Below, piece after piece: positions 33,571 to 44,822 of a DNA stretch of 64,000 bases (its first letter is position 1; every line of letters starts with the position of its first letter). Origin of the DNA: Mactromeris polynyma (Eukaryota; Mollusca; Bivalvia; Venerida; Mactridae); NCBI GenBank assembly GCA_032209605.1, contig JASFXZ010000034.1:5139649-5203648 (forward strand). The letters run 5' to 3'. Both the position numbers and the translations under genes were made by a program. The notes below the pieces were generated by a model, which searched no databases, had not been told where the DNA came from, and saw only the letters and a list, made by a program, of their open reading frames with translations.

Positions 33571-35285
33571 AAGGCCGGCAGCCTTTAGTACCGCAAATCC
33601 AAAGCATGTATAAATGCGCCCTTTTAGCGTCTCCACGTAAACGCGGTTAAAATTGCGGTGATCACTAATTTGGACGGAAGTCAAACAGGCCTTTTAATCG
33701 TAAACACTTGACGATATTTAGTCTGTTATATATTGTTTACCTCATTTGTACACTTTTGGAGCTGAAACACCTATTTCACGGTTAAAACAATACGCATACT
33801 ATTTTTTAGTACAGTACTTCGCATTACATGAGGAACCTACGGTACCTACGACACTGAGTATGACCAGTGCCCAGCATAAGTAAAATGTAGTAAAAAATAG
33901 TGCCAATTGAACTCAGACATGTTATGCAAATGATTTGAAATATTTCTGTAGGGGAACGCGGCGGAAATATGTACGTGAAAAGAATTGAAAGAATCTTGAA
34001 TTAAACATGGACATAAAGCAGGGTCATTAAGATAGAAAACTGTCACGTGATCAACGATACACAATGTTCACTAACAGTGGGTCGTCACCTTTGTTTTGAG
34101 CTGCGTACTGTTTGCAAGAACTGTAAGTATTTTGAGATTTGTATTCTAAATCGTGTTATGTTGATGTTCTCAAGCCGCCAGTATAATCGCTACATTTATT
34201 TAGTACACATATCTAGTTTTAAATCGGCATGACATATCCTCTCTTGACCCAATTGTTTGGTTGAAATACTTGTAGTGCTGTCCTAGTTAGCAATATTAGA
34301 TAGACCGGAACAGTACGCGGACACTACCAGTATCCGTCACTTCCATATTTAGCGTTTCGTAAACTATTTAAACTTTCTTGACTAACGTCAAAATCACTCA
34401 CAATTATTCGCACTGTACTAAGTAACAAGTCTTGTTTTTCTTCCGGTATCTGGTATCGAACGCGTATTTGTACTATTCCTGGTTTTTAACTTACAAGCAG
34501 ACGAATTAGGGTTGAGAAACGTAAACAAACATTGTTTTTGCAGTCTGTACAAGTACATTTTGGCTGTCTGGTTAAATCAACTTCAAATCAATAAAAGAGA
34601 AAATTATTGACAGGCTTTAATAATTAAAAGGCCATTTTTACAAAGTCTCGCCAAAATATTCAATATGAAGCCAGAAATGTTTCGTTACAATTCCTGAACT
34701 ATCATCCTAATCATTTGGGCGTTTGCATATGACATGATGTGTACAGTTATGTGCCAAATGTTTTACTTATTTTTGCCACCCAGAGCATAGTTCCATTTTA
34801 TGAAGAAGAAAAAATAAATGGCAATTTTAAAGTTTTTTTAGTATCCATTTAGTGTTCTCCGTAATACATGCGTATCTACACTCTCTGTTTATACATGTGG
34901 CTTTCTGAACCAAAATAAATGGAGTTTAATCAAACCTTCATTTTTCCAGGTTTTAAAATCTTGAAATTAAACCATCAATGGAACTTCTCCTCATTTGGGA
35001 TTCTTTTTAAGTGTATGTTGGTGTCTGCGTATTGGTTAAATAGCACGAATTCCTTAGTTCGTGACTGTAGCACGTGCGGTGCCAAACTGCGCATACTTTT
35101 AGAGCAAGGATTTATCTGAACAGTTACAAAGACCAGATGGTTTGAAACACAGCTGAGTTTAAATGCTGTAAAGTGTCCGCGTACTGTTCTGATATGTCTA
35201 TGTAAACAATTGGTATTACGCTGTAGCCCTTTCCTATGTTCTCTTTAACTTTAGACAGTGCTCTAAAAGCGATTGTTTGACTGCT

Positions 35286-35882
35286 GTGAAATTTATGAAA
35301 GTAATTAAAATAGACCTACATAACAATTTCTGTCTGTTAATCAGTGCTATCAACTTGTATATCAGACTGCATGCAAATGACCTGTACAACGAGTTAAATT
35401 ACTCACTTGCGTGAAGTCTTGTGGGGGTTAGACGGCCACTTGGTAGGCTCATTCGGTAAAGCGCTGTACCAGTGTTTAGGGGGTCGTTGGTTCGAACCCA
35501 ACATCAGGCGCACTCAAAGCAGGCAAATACCTTATGAGTGATTGTGTTCTTACACAAATGTTATCGAATATGAATTGAATAAATTCAAAAATGCATAATT
35601 CATTCGGTTTTCGCCATGCTTAAATTGCTTAGCTACACAGCCTTTGTTTTCCATTTGCAATTTTAATTTGCCATTAAGAAACTGAGAAATGTGATAAAAA
35701 GCATGGTGAATAAAGTATACTACACAAAAACTACACTATAAAACTGAAACTGAAACACTTTTGTTGTACAGGTCATTTGCCTGCAGTCTGATATCCAAGA
35801 TGATAGCACTGAATGACTGATTAGCAGACTGAAATTCTTATGTAGGCCTATTTTACTTTTTTAATTGCATTCATAAATTTCA
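35286..35882. mobile_element. Inner inverted-repeat element with SINE inside
   Basis: The arms are about 100 bp: TCAGACTGCATGCAAATGAC near 35363 against the complement of GGTCATTTGCCTGCAGTCTG near 35771. They are collinear through AATCAGTGCTATCA and GTGAAATTTATGAA. The tRNA-like SINE at 35425-35600 lies between the arms. Confidence 0.7.
35425..35600 (+). mobile_element. tRNA-derived SINE with intact B box
   Basis: GGTAGGCTCATTCGGTAAAGC is A-box-like. GTTGGTTCGAACCCAAC is a perfect T arm with B box. The anticodon arm does not fold, so this is a SINE head. The tail is GAATATGAATTGAATAAATT. Confidence 0.65.
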
Positions 35883-36935
35883 CTCGATCAGACCTCGGAC
35901 GATTTATTTAGATCAGAATCTTACACACATTTACCTGTACGGTGGAGTGTAACAAATCTGTTGTTTTGGCGTCATCAGCATGTCAAACTCAACAATCTAT
36001 CCAAGCCAAGGTTCACACGGTTGACAACTTTCATGTAGACGCACTTTCTCAGTTTCTGTACAAGTTAAACGAATCATTAATGAAGTACCGGTACTACAGT
36101 GTTCTTTTTCTATGCGATTGTTCTAACACATCTCATTTGTGGACTGTATTTTCTCCATTGTCGTGCGTTTTCTTGGAGGCCGCCATTTTGTTCGCTTTGG
36201 GAAAACCTTGAATACGACATACATCACGACCCCATACATCAAGGAAAATATTATCTTTTTGTTTTTGTTGAACGGTATTCTTTACCTGCGGTTATTAATA
36301 TTTCAATCCTTTATATTTAACAGTCGACAATTAAACAAAGAGTATTCAATTTCGAGCAGTTTCCGTGAAAAGTCGATATTAAACGGAACATGATGGAAAC
36401 ATTTCCCATGCACTACACGCGTGATACGTTTTATGCTGCGGCACAGTAAGACATTTTTTCTGTAATTGCAATAAGTTTGCTCTATTTCAACTAAAAATGT
36501 CTTTGGGGTAATTTATTTTGCGTAAGTGATTTCTACTCAAATCAGTTTTCCAGTTGATATCACAAAAAGACGTTGGATTATTTTTGAAGAGATTCACTCA
36601 CATTTTATTTATAGATCGATTCAGTGAACTTTAACCTCTGTCCGTTCATTTTCGCTGTATTCTGTGTCGTAGCTACATGTAAATGTGAGTAAAGATCTGT
36701 ACTCAAATGTATCATGCTATTGTGTTTAACGTGAAATAGGTGTTTTAACAACAAAAGTGTACAAATGAAGTAAACAATAAAAAGGCCTGTTTGACTTCCG
36801 TCCAAATTCGTGATCACCGCGATTTTAACCGGGTTTACGTGCCAACTCGCGCATTGACGGAAAAATTGGTCTAGGCAAAAAGTAGATTTGTCGATGCTTG
36901 CTTTGGATTTGCGGTACTATAGACTGCCGGCCTAC

Positions 36936-38035
36936 TCGTCTTGTCACAGTCAAAGTAGAAACTGACACCCAAATGCTAGTTGTAACAGTTATAACACTGT
37001 ACCGCCTGTCTTCGTCTATCATCTCTCTCGGCATTGATGGTAACATCTCGCAACGCCTCCAGTAGATTCTCGCTAGGCGAGAAATGTTTTATGCCACGAT
37101 TGATTGTCTGTATTTCCATTCCCGATGATTTCATCATCTTTAATATTTCTGTAGAAGTTGGACGAGCAAAACAAATATTGCCCTCGTCATTTTCTTTTGA
37201 GGTTGTTTTCAACTTTGTTAATAAGATAACTGTCATGTTAACGTATGGAAACATATCAACGAGCAAAGTTTCACAACATGGTGTCAAGAGGTGATAACAT
37301 GTTAAATTACGTCCAGTTCCGATACATGAACAGAAAAAATATTGACTTTTTTAAACAAAAACATGTGAAACGATACATTTTCTTGTGCTCCGCATAATGT
37401 TATGCGTTATGTGTGTTATAACAATACTCGATATTAGTTCAAAAGCAATCTAATTTCAATTTGATTCCACAGCTGCTCATAATGCATTGAATGGCCTTAG
37501 AACGAATGGAGACAATGAGATTAAAAGACTATTTCAAAAGTGCTCGTACATCCCGAACACATTCGTGCAAGCCTTGAGACAGAACCGTCTTAACGGTTTC
37601 CTGCACATTCCGTGGATGAGATACATGTACTAGCGTTTAATTTGTTTTACTTTTCATAACAAACATTAATTATAATTAAATGTGCATGGACATCCCGATC
37701 ACCAATCGTATAATTTATGTATCGTTCCCTACTCTCGCTGAGACAATTCCGATCATAATGAACCCGACTTTCCATCATTGATGTGGTCATGTAACCTCTC
37801 CAACTATTCATTGTATTGGTAGATTTTTAACAAAGTGTTCCGATTGCTAAAATTAAACTTTTTCATCATGGGTGTTTCATCAAAGGTGGTGGACATGTTG
37901 TAATGTATGTATGGGAATGTTTTATCATGTGTAAAGGTTGGAGGATCTCTAACTGATTACTTCAACATGACAATGGTTGTTTAGCCAGTTTTATCGTTTG
38001 TTCCTTTTTACAAAACGTAGTTACCGAAACCTATA
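36936..38035. other. Gene-free stretch with one unassigned open frame
   Basis: On the minus strand 37287-36976 is open for about 103 codons (TEILKMMKSSGMEIQTINRG is a sample). It has no ATG at its start and no motif I recognise. It could be an exon or chance; I do not call it a gene. Confidence 0.25.
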
Positions 38036-38039
38036 CTCT

Positions 38040-38740
38040 TGATAAATTACGCATTTTCTTATTATTATTTGCTGACTATACGAAAGAGGATTTACAGTTA
38101 TTACTTAATAAACTACATTGTTATTGTAAGGAATGGGGTATATCAGTCAATTGAAACCATACTATAGCTATGGTTTTAAAAACGAGGCAATTAATGCTGA
38201 AAATGTTGATTTTTTCTATCATCGCTGTAAGATGAATGTTGTTAAAAAATTAATTGTTCATAAGTAACATTGTCTTCAAACGGTAATTTTACCATGCACA
38301 AAACACTGACCCCCTAACCCTAACCCCACTGATATAATTTCCTTAAATATATCTAAGGATATCAAATTATTTAATGTAACGGTAATGCCTAAATTATGCT
38401 ACGGTTATGAAGTTTTTGGTTTTCATAAATCGCCTGAAATAGAAAAAACACATTTAAAGTTTCTAGAACCAATTCTTGGCGTTTATAATAAAACCACTAG
38501 TTCGGCAGTTTATGGCAGTTTATGGCAGTTTATGGTGAATTTGGCAGATATCCTGTAGCAATTATGAGAAAAAATAAGGATAATAACATATTGGCATAGA
38601 ATTATTAGAAACCAAGACTCATTGATGTTCAAACTTTTGAATGCTACAAATGTTAATGGAGTACTACTTAATACATGGGCAAAGATGTTAAGATCTTGTT
38701 ATCAAATGGTGGATTTTCTTACTTAAAAACAGTAACATGA
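38040..38740 (+). pseudogene. LINE reverse transcriptase relic
   Basis: Two readable blocks remain. FLLLFADYTKEDLQLLLNKL (from about 38056) is RT motif C with FADD changed to FADY. VMPKLCYGYEVFGFHKSPEI to LKFLEPILGV (38385-38500) is the RT thumb. Stops and a triplication of GCAGTTTATG (38505-38535) disrupt it. It is the same general LINE type as 42543-43228. Confidence 0.7.
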
Positions 38741-38760
38741 TATATATATATATATACCAA
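38740..38760. repeat. Short (TA)n microsatellite
   Basis: A run of about eight TA units following the LINE relic. Confidence 0.8.
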
Positions 38761-39267
38761 GAATAATCTATAATGGATTCACTGTTTTACATAATTACAG
38801 CCAGGTGGTGTATAGGTATCGAAACTTTTGATGCTCCCGCCATAATTATGTTACCCCAGTCCGTCCATCCTTTCTTCCGCCTGCTCGGGCAATCATTCAA
38901 GTTAGGGATTACGGGTTACTAACATTAGGGTTAGGGGCTTTTTTGTTCTGTATTATATATATGAAAATCACATAAAATCACCTGCTTAGGGGCTAATTTA
39001 AAAAAAAATAAAAACACCTAAACCCTAAATGTTGTCCGTCCGTCCGTGTAAACCTTGGTTTCCGAGTAGTTGGACCGATATTTTCGATTTTATCATCACA
39101 AACAGACGGTATCCAGTATTGAAAATGTTAGATATTTCACAAGGTCTAATTTAATGATGGTTGGTTCGAATGTGAGAAGCTCTCGTATGATTGAGATAAT
39201 TTACAGAAATAAATGAAGCAAGTAACAACATTACTTTTCTTGATTTTATTGGCCTCATATCATAGCA

Positions 39268-40252
39268 TTCGATGACATCATCATGACAATCAATGTAGTA
39301 CCAATTGGTGACATCATCATGACAATCAATGTAGTACCAGTCGATGACATCATCATGACAATCAATGTAGTACCAGTTGATGACATCATCATGACAATCA
39401 ATGTAGTACCAGTCGATGACATCATCATGACAATCAATGCAGTACCAGTTGATGACATCATCATGACAATCAATGTAGTACCAGTGGATGACATCATCAT
39501 GACAATCAATGTAGTACCAGTTGATGACATCATCATGACAATCAATGTAGTACCAGTCAATGACATCATCATGACAATCAATGTAGTACCAGTTGATGAC
39601 ATCATCTTGACAATCAATGTAGTACCAGTTGATGACATCATCATGACAATCAATGTAGTACCAGTTGATGACATCATCATGACAATCAATGTAGTACCAG
39701 TTGATGACATCATCATGACAATCAATGTAGTACCAGTTGATGACATCATCATGACAATCAATGTAGTACCAGTCGATGACATCATCATGACAATCAATGC
39801 AGTACCAGTTGATGACATCATCATGACAATCAATGTAGTACCAGTGGATGACATCATCATGACAATCAATGTAGTACCAGTTGATGACATCATCATGACA
39901 ATCAATGTAGTACCAGTCAATGACATCATCATGACAATCAATGTAGTACCAGTTGATGACATCATCTTGACAATCAATGTAGTACCAGTTGATGACATCA
40001 TCATGACAATCAATGTAGTACCAGTTGATGACATCATCATGACAATCAATGTAGTACCAGTTGATGACATCATCATGACAATCAATGTAGTACTAGTTGA
40101 TGACATCATCATGACAATCAATGTAGTACCAGTTGATGACATCATCATGACAATCAATGTAGTACCAGTTGATGACATCATCATGACAATCAATGTAGTA
40201 CCAGTTGATGACATCATCATGACAATCAATGTAGTACCAGTTGATGACAAGT
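39268..40252. repeat. 36-bp minisatellite, about 27 copies, with a 360-bp higher-order repeat
   Basis: The unit contains GACATCATCATGACAATCAA and TGTAGTACCAGTTGAT. Marker variants (ATGCAGTACC at about 39437/39797, CAGTGGATG at 39483/39843, CATCTTGACA at 39604/39964) recur exactly 360 bp (10 units) apart, showing a block duplication. The period is stop-free on both strands, and the resulting 323- and 331-codon frames are artefacts. Confidence 0.97.
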
Positions 40253-40602
40253 AAACATTGTAGTCTAGACACCCTCTGATGATGGTGACACAAACTTCTT
40301 TGAATGATCGCTATATATTCATGAATAAGTACTCTTGTCACAATGAGGAGTTTTTTCTACGAGCGTACTCAAGTGTGTACAAACTGCTGATATGTGTCGC
40401 TTACGTTTCGTCTGAATTCATTAAGGAAAGTGTCAAAGATTCGGTTCGATCGAATCTTCAATTCCCGGAGGCACGACCATAATCAGTCTGAAATGTAACA
40501 TGGTGTTTTGCATTCCTTAAAGTGACAATATAGTAAGCAAGTCATCATTGCTTATTGGCTTGGGAAATTACGTCAGAGTAGATAACTATACTACTCGTAT
40601 AA

Positions 40603-40833
40603 TACGGAATCCTGTTAGTGCTACAATGACATACTAAGCAACACACGACACGCGAAGCGATATTTACCGCGATATTTCGTGCTAAAGATGCAAAACATGG
40701 GACATTCCTGTATTCAAGTGTCGTCCGTCGCTTCGAATGTCGTGTATCATGTAGTGTGTCGCTTAGAGTATTTCGTGTATCGCTGTCCAAGCGCGAAACA
40801 CGACATTAGTTGCGGCACTAACCGTATTCCGTA
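40603..40833. mobile_element. 231-bp MITE, CGACACACGACA family
   Basis: The left end TACGGAATCCTGTTAGTGCT and right end AGTGCCGCAACTAATG-type complement (GGCACTAACCGTATTCCGTA at 40814-40833) form imperfect inverted repeats. The interior is rich in ACACGACACGCGAAGCG and TCGTGTATCATGTAGTGTGTC words. The same left end occurs at 10640. Confidence 0.75.
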
Positions 40834-41299
40834 CTATAAACATTAATGCCGCCATATATTACATCAAAACACCTGCTTTAATTACTATTTTTATATAATA
40901 AAACGTAGTTATAATTTCAAAGTTCACGATATTATGATTCGATGTAAACCGTCAACTATCACAATCTGTTTGTATGAGCTGTTATATAAACTAATCAACC
41001 TCCATGAGCCTCTAATACATAATAGCATCTTCTGATCATGAAAGTAACAACTCAACCCTGCAGGAAGAATATCTTGTCATTATTCACTAAAATGATCGTG
41101 GAGAACATAAAACTCATAACCTCAGGTTTCGTAGGTGTTATGTTCCATACTTTACATTGAACTTTATAATGATCCTCCGGTTATAGACAATTTAACACTG
41201 CAATCAGGTAGAACAGATACTGTATTCACACTTGTACACAGTACTTCATCTACATGAAAATATACATATACCTGTACGCATACATGTCCAATGTTTGCA

Positions 41300-41437
41300 T
41301 ACAGTCGGACCTCGTTTATTCGACAACCTTCAATTCGAATAGTCAAGGCACGTCGAATTAAAGTGGGCTTTTCGAAACTATGTATTATTCTATGTATATC
41401 GGACCCAATGAATTCGAATGCACAAGGACCGATTGTA
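41300..41437. mobile_element. 138-bp MITE, TACAGTCGGACCTCG family
   Basis: TACAGTCGGACCTCGTTTAT at the left pairs with the complement of GGACCGATTGTA at the right. Both ends are flanked by TA. It is related in sequence to the copy at 50816. Confidence 0.7.
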
Positions 41438-41823
41438 GTATAAAATGTCGATAGATGGATTCCGCCAGAGTGTTTCTCGTTTGTCGTTATGTTTTATTCA
41501 ACGTAGTTCAAATAATACAATTTCGTGTCAGATCAATCTGACTTAAATGGTCGTCTACCATAAATGTTTTATGTTTTAGCTTTTTCGTTCCCGCATGCAG
41601 GATATAGTTTATCATTATGAAACAACCAATACAACATGGATCCAGAGAAGTGTTGCATTTCCAAACAAACATAATTCGCCGTCTGCTGTTTTGAAATACA
41701 TTTTCTAAACGTCCATGTAATAAAATACAAATTTAAGTAAAATGTTATATAAGCCGACTTAAAATTTGGCATTCTAATATTCTACTATATCGACTTTCAC
41801 AAAGAAAAAACCTATTTATCGTC

Positions 41824-42144
41824 ATGGTTAAAAAGATGGCGAGAATGACCTCTGAAGAAAGTGCCAGGGCCGTCGGTATGATTGATGCTGGTACTCCGAT
41901 TCGACAGGTATGACAAACATTATAAATTAATTAATCAATTTAAATAGAATTTGGAAAATAATTATGAAAATATAAAATTTTATACATTTAGCATTTTTTA
42001 TTAATATTTCAGGTTGCCCGTCTGTTCAATAGGCGCAAATATGCACATTTGTTTATGTTCTTATTTTCCGACGAAATACCAAGTGGACGTATAGAAATTA
42101 TATTTAGTGTAGAAAGTATCACTTCAAAATATATAAAAGTATAA
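41824..42144 (+). pseudogene. Tc1-like transposase N-terminus with apparent intron
   Basis: ATG at 41824 opens 28 codons (MARMTSEESARAVGMIDAGT in part), typical of the N-terminal helix-turn-helix of mollusc Tc1-like transposases. The frame ends at CGACAG before GTATGA (41908). An AT-rich 105-base interval ends TATTTCAG at 42012. The expected next residues (VARLFN) then follow in frame before the sequence leaves the family and stops at 42144. Either a real intron or an insertion that mimics one; the rest of the transposase is absent. Confidence 0.55.
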
Positions 42145-42542
42145 TTATTATATATCACATCATTATTTGTGTCAGTATTTTTGTAGTCACTCACATCACA
42201 ACCAGTCGACAAAATCAACACTCATAAAAGATCGAATTTACAATGATGTAGTTTACTCAATTAAGATAAGATTGATTATTATTAAAATGCACAGAGACAG
42301 CTATACCTTAGGCTAATACGTGCAGTTGATATTTCAAGAATGATAGTTTTGTGATAGTGAAAAAAACATTTTTGGGTTTGGAAATGTCAATGTGAAAACT
42401 CGCTACATTGGTGGTATTATACATCGACGCAATTTACGGAGAAATTGGTCGAACTCCAATGTCTGTTAGACGAAAATTTGTAATAATTGGTTAACAATAT
42501 TAAAGTTAAATAACCGGTCATTGTTATTCGAAACATACAAAA

Positions 42543-43228
42543 ATGCTTAAAACATATGGGGATAATGGTTGTGTATACAATAATTGGGCGTTTCAAGTAA
42601 AACGAATTATTGATGAATGTGGGTTATCATTTATATGGCTAAACCAATACGAAATGTCAATCAATTATAACCAATTAAAACAACGAATATTAGATATGTA
42701 TTATCAAGGTTGGTTCTCGTCTACTAATAACTCAGGACGCTTAAATACATACTGTCTCTTTAAACATTCATTTTCGTTGGAACTTTAATTTATATTCATT
42801 AAAATCAAACAATTCAGAATAGCTTTAACCAAATTTCGAACTTCTTCTCATGACTTGCCAAGTGAACGCGAAAGATATAAAAATCAAAGAATTTGTTATA
42901 CTTGTAACTTAAATATGATAGAAAATGAATATCACTTTCTACTAATTTGTCCAAAATACAAAAATCTTAGAATTCAATTACATCTGGCCAAACATACAAA
43001 AATTTACGAATCATATCAGCGGAAATCCAAAAACTACATGTTATCGTGCTAAATTTATTTACTCTGCCAATTTATGTAGAAATCAAATCAATGTAAAAAT
43101 TGTGATGCTCTTTGAAAATCTATGTATTTCTTCTACATTGTAATTGTCAAGTATTTTTGACTTTTGTTTTCTATAAACATTGTAACATGTATTACGCCAT
43201 ATATGAGTATTGTATTGTATTGTATTAC
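42543..43228 (+). pseudogene. LINE ORF2 C-terminus and 3' tail
   Basis: The block from 42543 gives NNWAFQVKRIIDECG and later LNTYCLFKHSFSLEL. After a frame break, LPSERERYKNQRICYTCNLN and IENEYHFLLICPKYKNLRI follow, a C-x2-C...H...C zinc-knuckle typical of LINE ORF2 ends. A 3' UTR follows, ending in the short (TTGTA)n tail near 43210-43228, the usual LINE 3' signature. It is truncated at the 5' end and has at least one frameshift. Confidence 0.75.
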
Positions 43229-43930
43229 GTTATATGAGAGTATTCAAACAACAACGGAAATACGTCGCTCAAATAACGTTACAACCGAAGTTGAAGGAAA
43301 TGTTTTGTTATCAATGGCTCCGTTGCTTTAAACATATCATGTAGAGTGTATCCAGTGAAACATGTGATTTTTATGTTTTAGTAATAAATAATTAACGATC
43401 AGCCATTCGAATGTTGATAAGGTATACTCATAGATGTTATCATACAAAACCTAGCAATAAATCACATAACTTCCTTGATGATATACGCATACTGCAAATA
43501 GAATAATTTGATGGTAAAAATACGCGACATATTTCCGCTAAGACATTGAATTATCTCAGAGTCATATGATATGCAGATAAATTGAATTCCTAACACTAGT
43601 AAATTAATAATTGTATACCGTATAATAATGAGGAATCCATGTCGAACAGAAATATGGATTTACCGTCATTGTGGGAAATGAATTTTAAGCTCAAACATAA
43701 ATGATACATGCATATTTCTTCACCACTTGCAAATATTACCTATATTACCAGAATAATTGTTCTTGTGAAGGTTGCTAAGGTAACTGTCGTGTATGTTCTT
43801 GTAATTAAATCTCTTCTGTTCAAGGCTTCAACGGACACCATTACATTATCTTAAAACAGAATCTCTTAATTTTTGCTGTTTTATTTTTCAATGGTTTTTA
43901 TTACCTGCATGAATTATTTAAAGATATATT
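43229..43930. other. Gene-free stretch
   Basis: AT-rich with no supported structure. Confidence 0.3.
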
Positions 43931-43939
43931 ATGCTCATT

Positions 43940-44355
43940 AATTTGTTCAACGGTCTCAATGATCTCCCAGGGATATTTCAATGGACGTAATCTCATTGGT
44001 CGCCCAAGGAACTCTCGATGATCCCTCAGCGATCTCTTCCGGTCTCTCAGTGCTCTCTCTTGGTCGCAAAACAAGCGCTAGGCAAACTCCCAGTGGTCGC
44101 TGCAGGAGGCTTAGTATCCATTGATTTCTCAAGGGTCTTTCAATGAACGCTCCAAGGACGCTCCAAGATCTCTATAGATCGCCATGAAAGTTGGCCCAAA
44201 ATTGCATTTTGATCGCACAACGAGCGCACAGTGATCTCCCAAGCATTTACTGGGAAACGACTTTTTCGGGGGTTTGAGAGATTGTCGAGAGATGGGACCA
44301 ATTTAGGATCACTCAATGGTTGCCCAACGATCTCCGTGTGTGTAAAGGGGGCATT
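43940..44355. repeat. Degenerate GATCTC-rich repeat block
   Basis: Words such as CAATGATCTCCCA, CAGCGATCTC, CAGTGATCTCCCA and CAACGATCTCC, with GGTCGCCCAA and GCTCCAAGG, recur irregularly over about 415 bp. It ends GTGTGTAAAGGGGGC. This looks like an old short tandem repeat or the terminal region of an unknown element; no clear period remains. Confidence 0.5.
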
Positions 44356-44359
44356 AGTC

Positions 44360-44820
44360 ATCATTCTATCTACGCCATTCTTCTTTTTTTAAAGATATTT
44401 CTTGTTTAGTTTTAACTGAGATTTTTACGATTTTGTATCTTTAAAAATAAGTATTCTCCTACCATATTTGGATTAATGATGTTGTAAGTATCAGCTTTAA
44501 ATGCTGTTATCATTTCATCCACCAGGGATAGCACTTATACATTCATAATACGTTTCCCTCCCCACTCACATCTTTTACTACATTTTTTATATATACCACA
44601 TTGAAGATTAGCGACAGCCATTTTACACTGTAAGTTTTGGTTACATATTTTAAAATGTATGTTCATTCTCTTCTGGCGGCCTAGGAAGTTGTAGTATATT
44701 GGGTAACTTTTAACTCGTTAAATTTGGAGATACATTTTTATATACATATAAATTCATTACTTTCTAGCATAGCTATTTAATTGATCATACTATTTAGTTT
44801 TTAAATTAATCATTTTTGTG
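44360..44820. other. AT-rich flank before the Penelope-like element
   Basis: No gene seen. It may include the element's 5' UTR, but no copy of the downstream 3' repeat unit is present here. Confidence 0.3.
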
Positions 44821-44822
44821 CC

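Larger units (their letters stand above)
33572..36935. mobile_element. Large element with about 200-bp inverted ends and nested inverted repeats
   Basis: The left arm (33572-33790) and right arm (36700-36935, reversed) share GGCCGGCAG, TAGTACCGCAAATCCAAAGC, CGGTGATCAC, TTTGGACGGAAGTCAAACAG and ACACCTATTTCACG in order, with indels between. Inside are two further inverted pairs (34308-34325/35172-35189 and 35286-35388/35763-35882) and a SINE. No transposase was recognised, so it is probably a non-autonomous foldback-type element. Interior open frames (35942-36393) are unassigned. Confidence 0.7.

Noticed and set aside
35430..35515. Functional tRNA gene
   Set aside because: The T arm is perfect, but no anticodon or acceptor stem forms; it is a SINE head.
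36976..37287. 103-codon minus-strand gene
   Set aside because: No ATG at the start, no motif or homologue recognised, and it lies beside a transposon end. Left unassigned.
38310..38335. Interstitial telomere (CCCTAA repeats)
   Set aside because: Only about two units of CCCTAA, and again a couple near 38930; too short to mean a telomere relic.
39255..40254. 323- and 331-codon frames with 12-residue repeats
   Set aside because: Products of the stop-free 36-bp array on both strands; no start context or flanking gene.
44140..44364. 74-codon minus-strand frame
   Set aside because: It lies in the degenerate GATCTC word block and resembles no protein.
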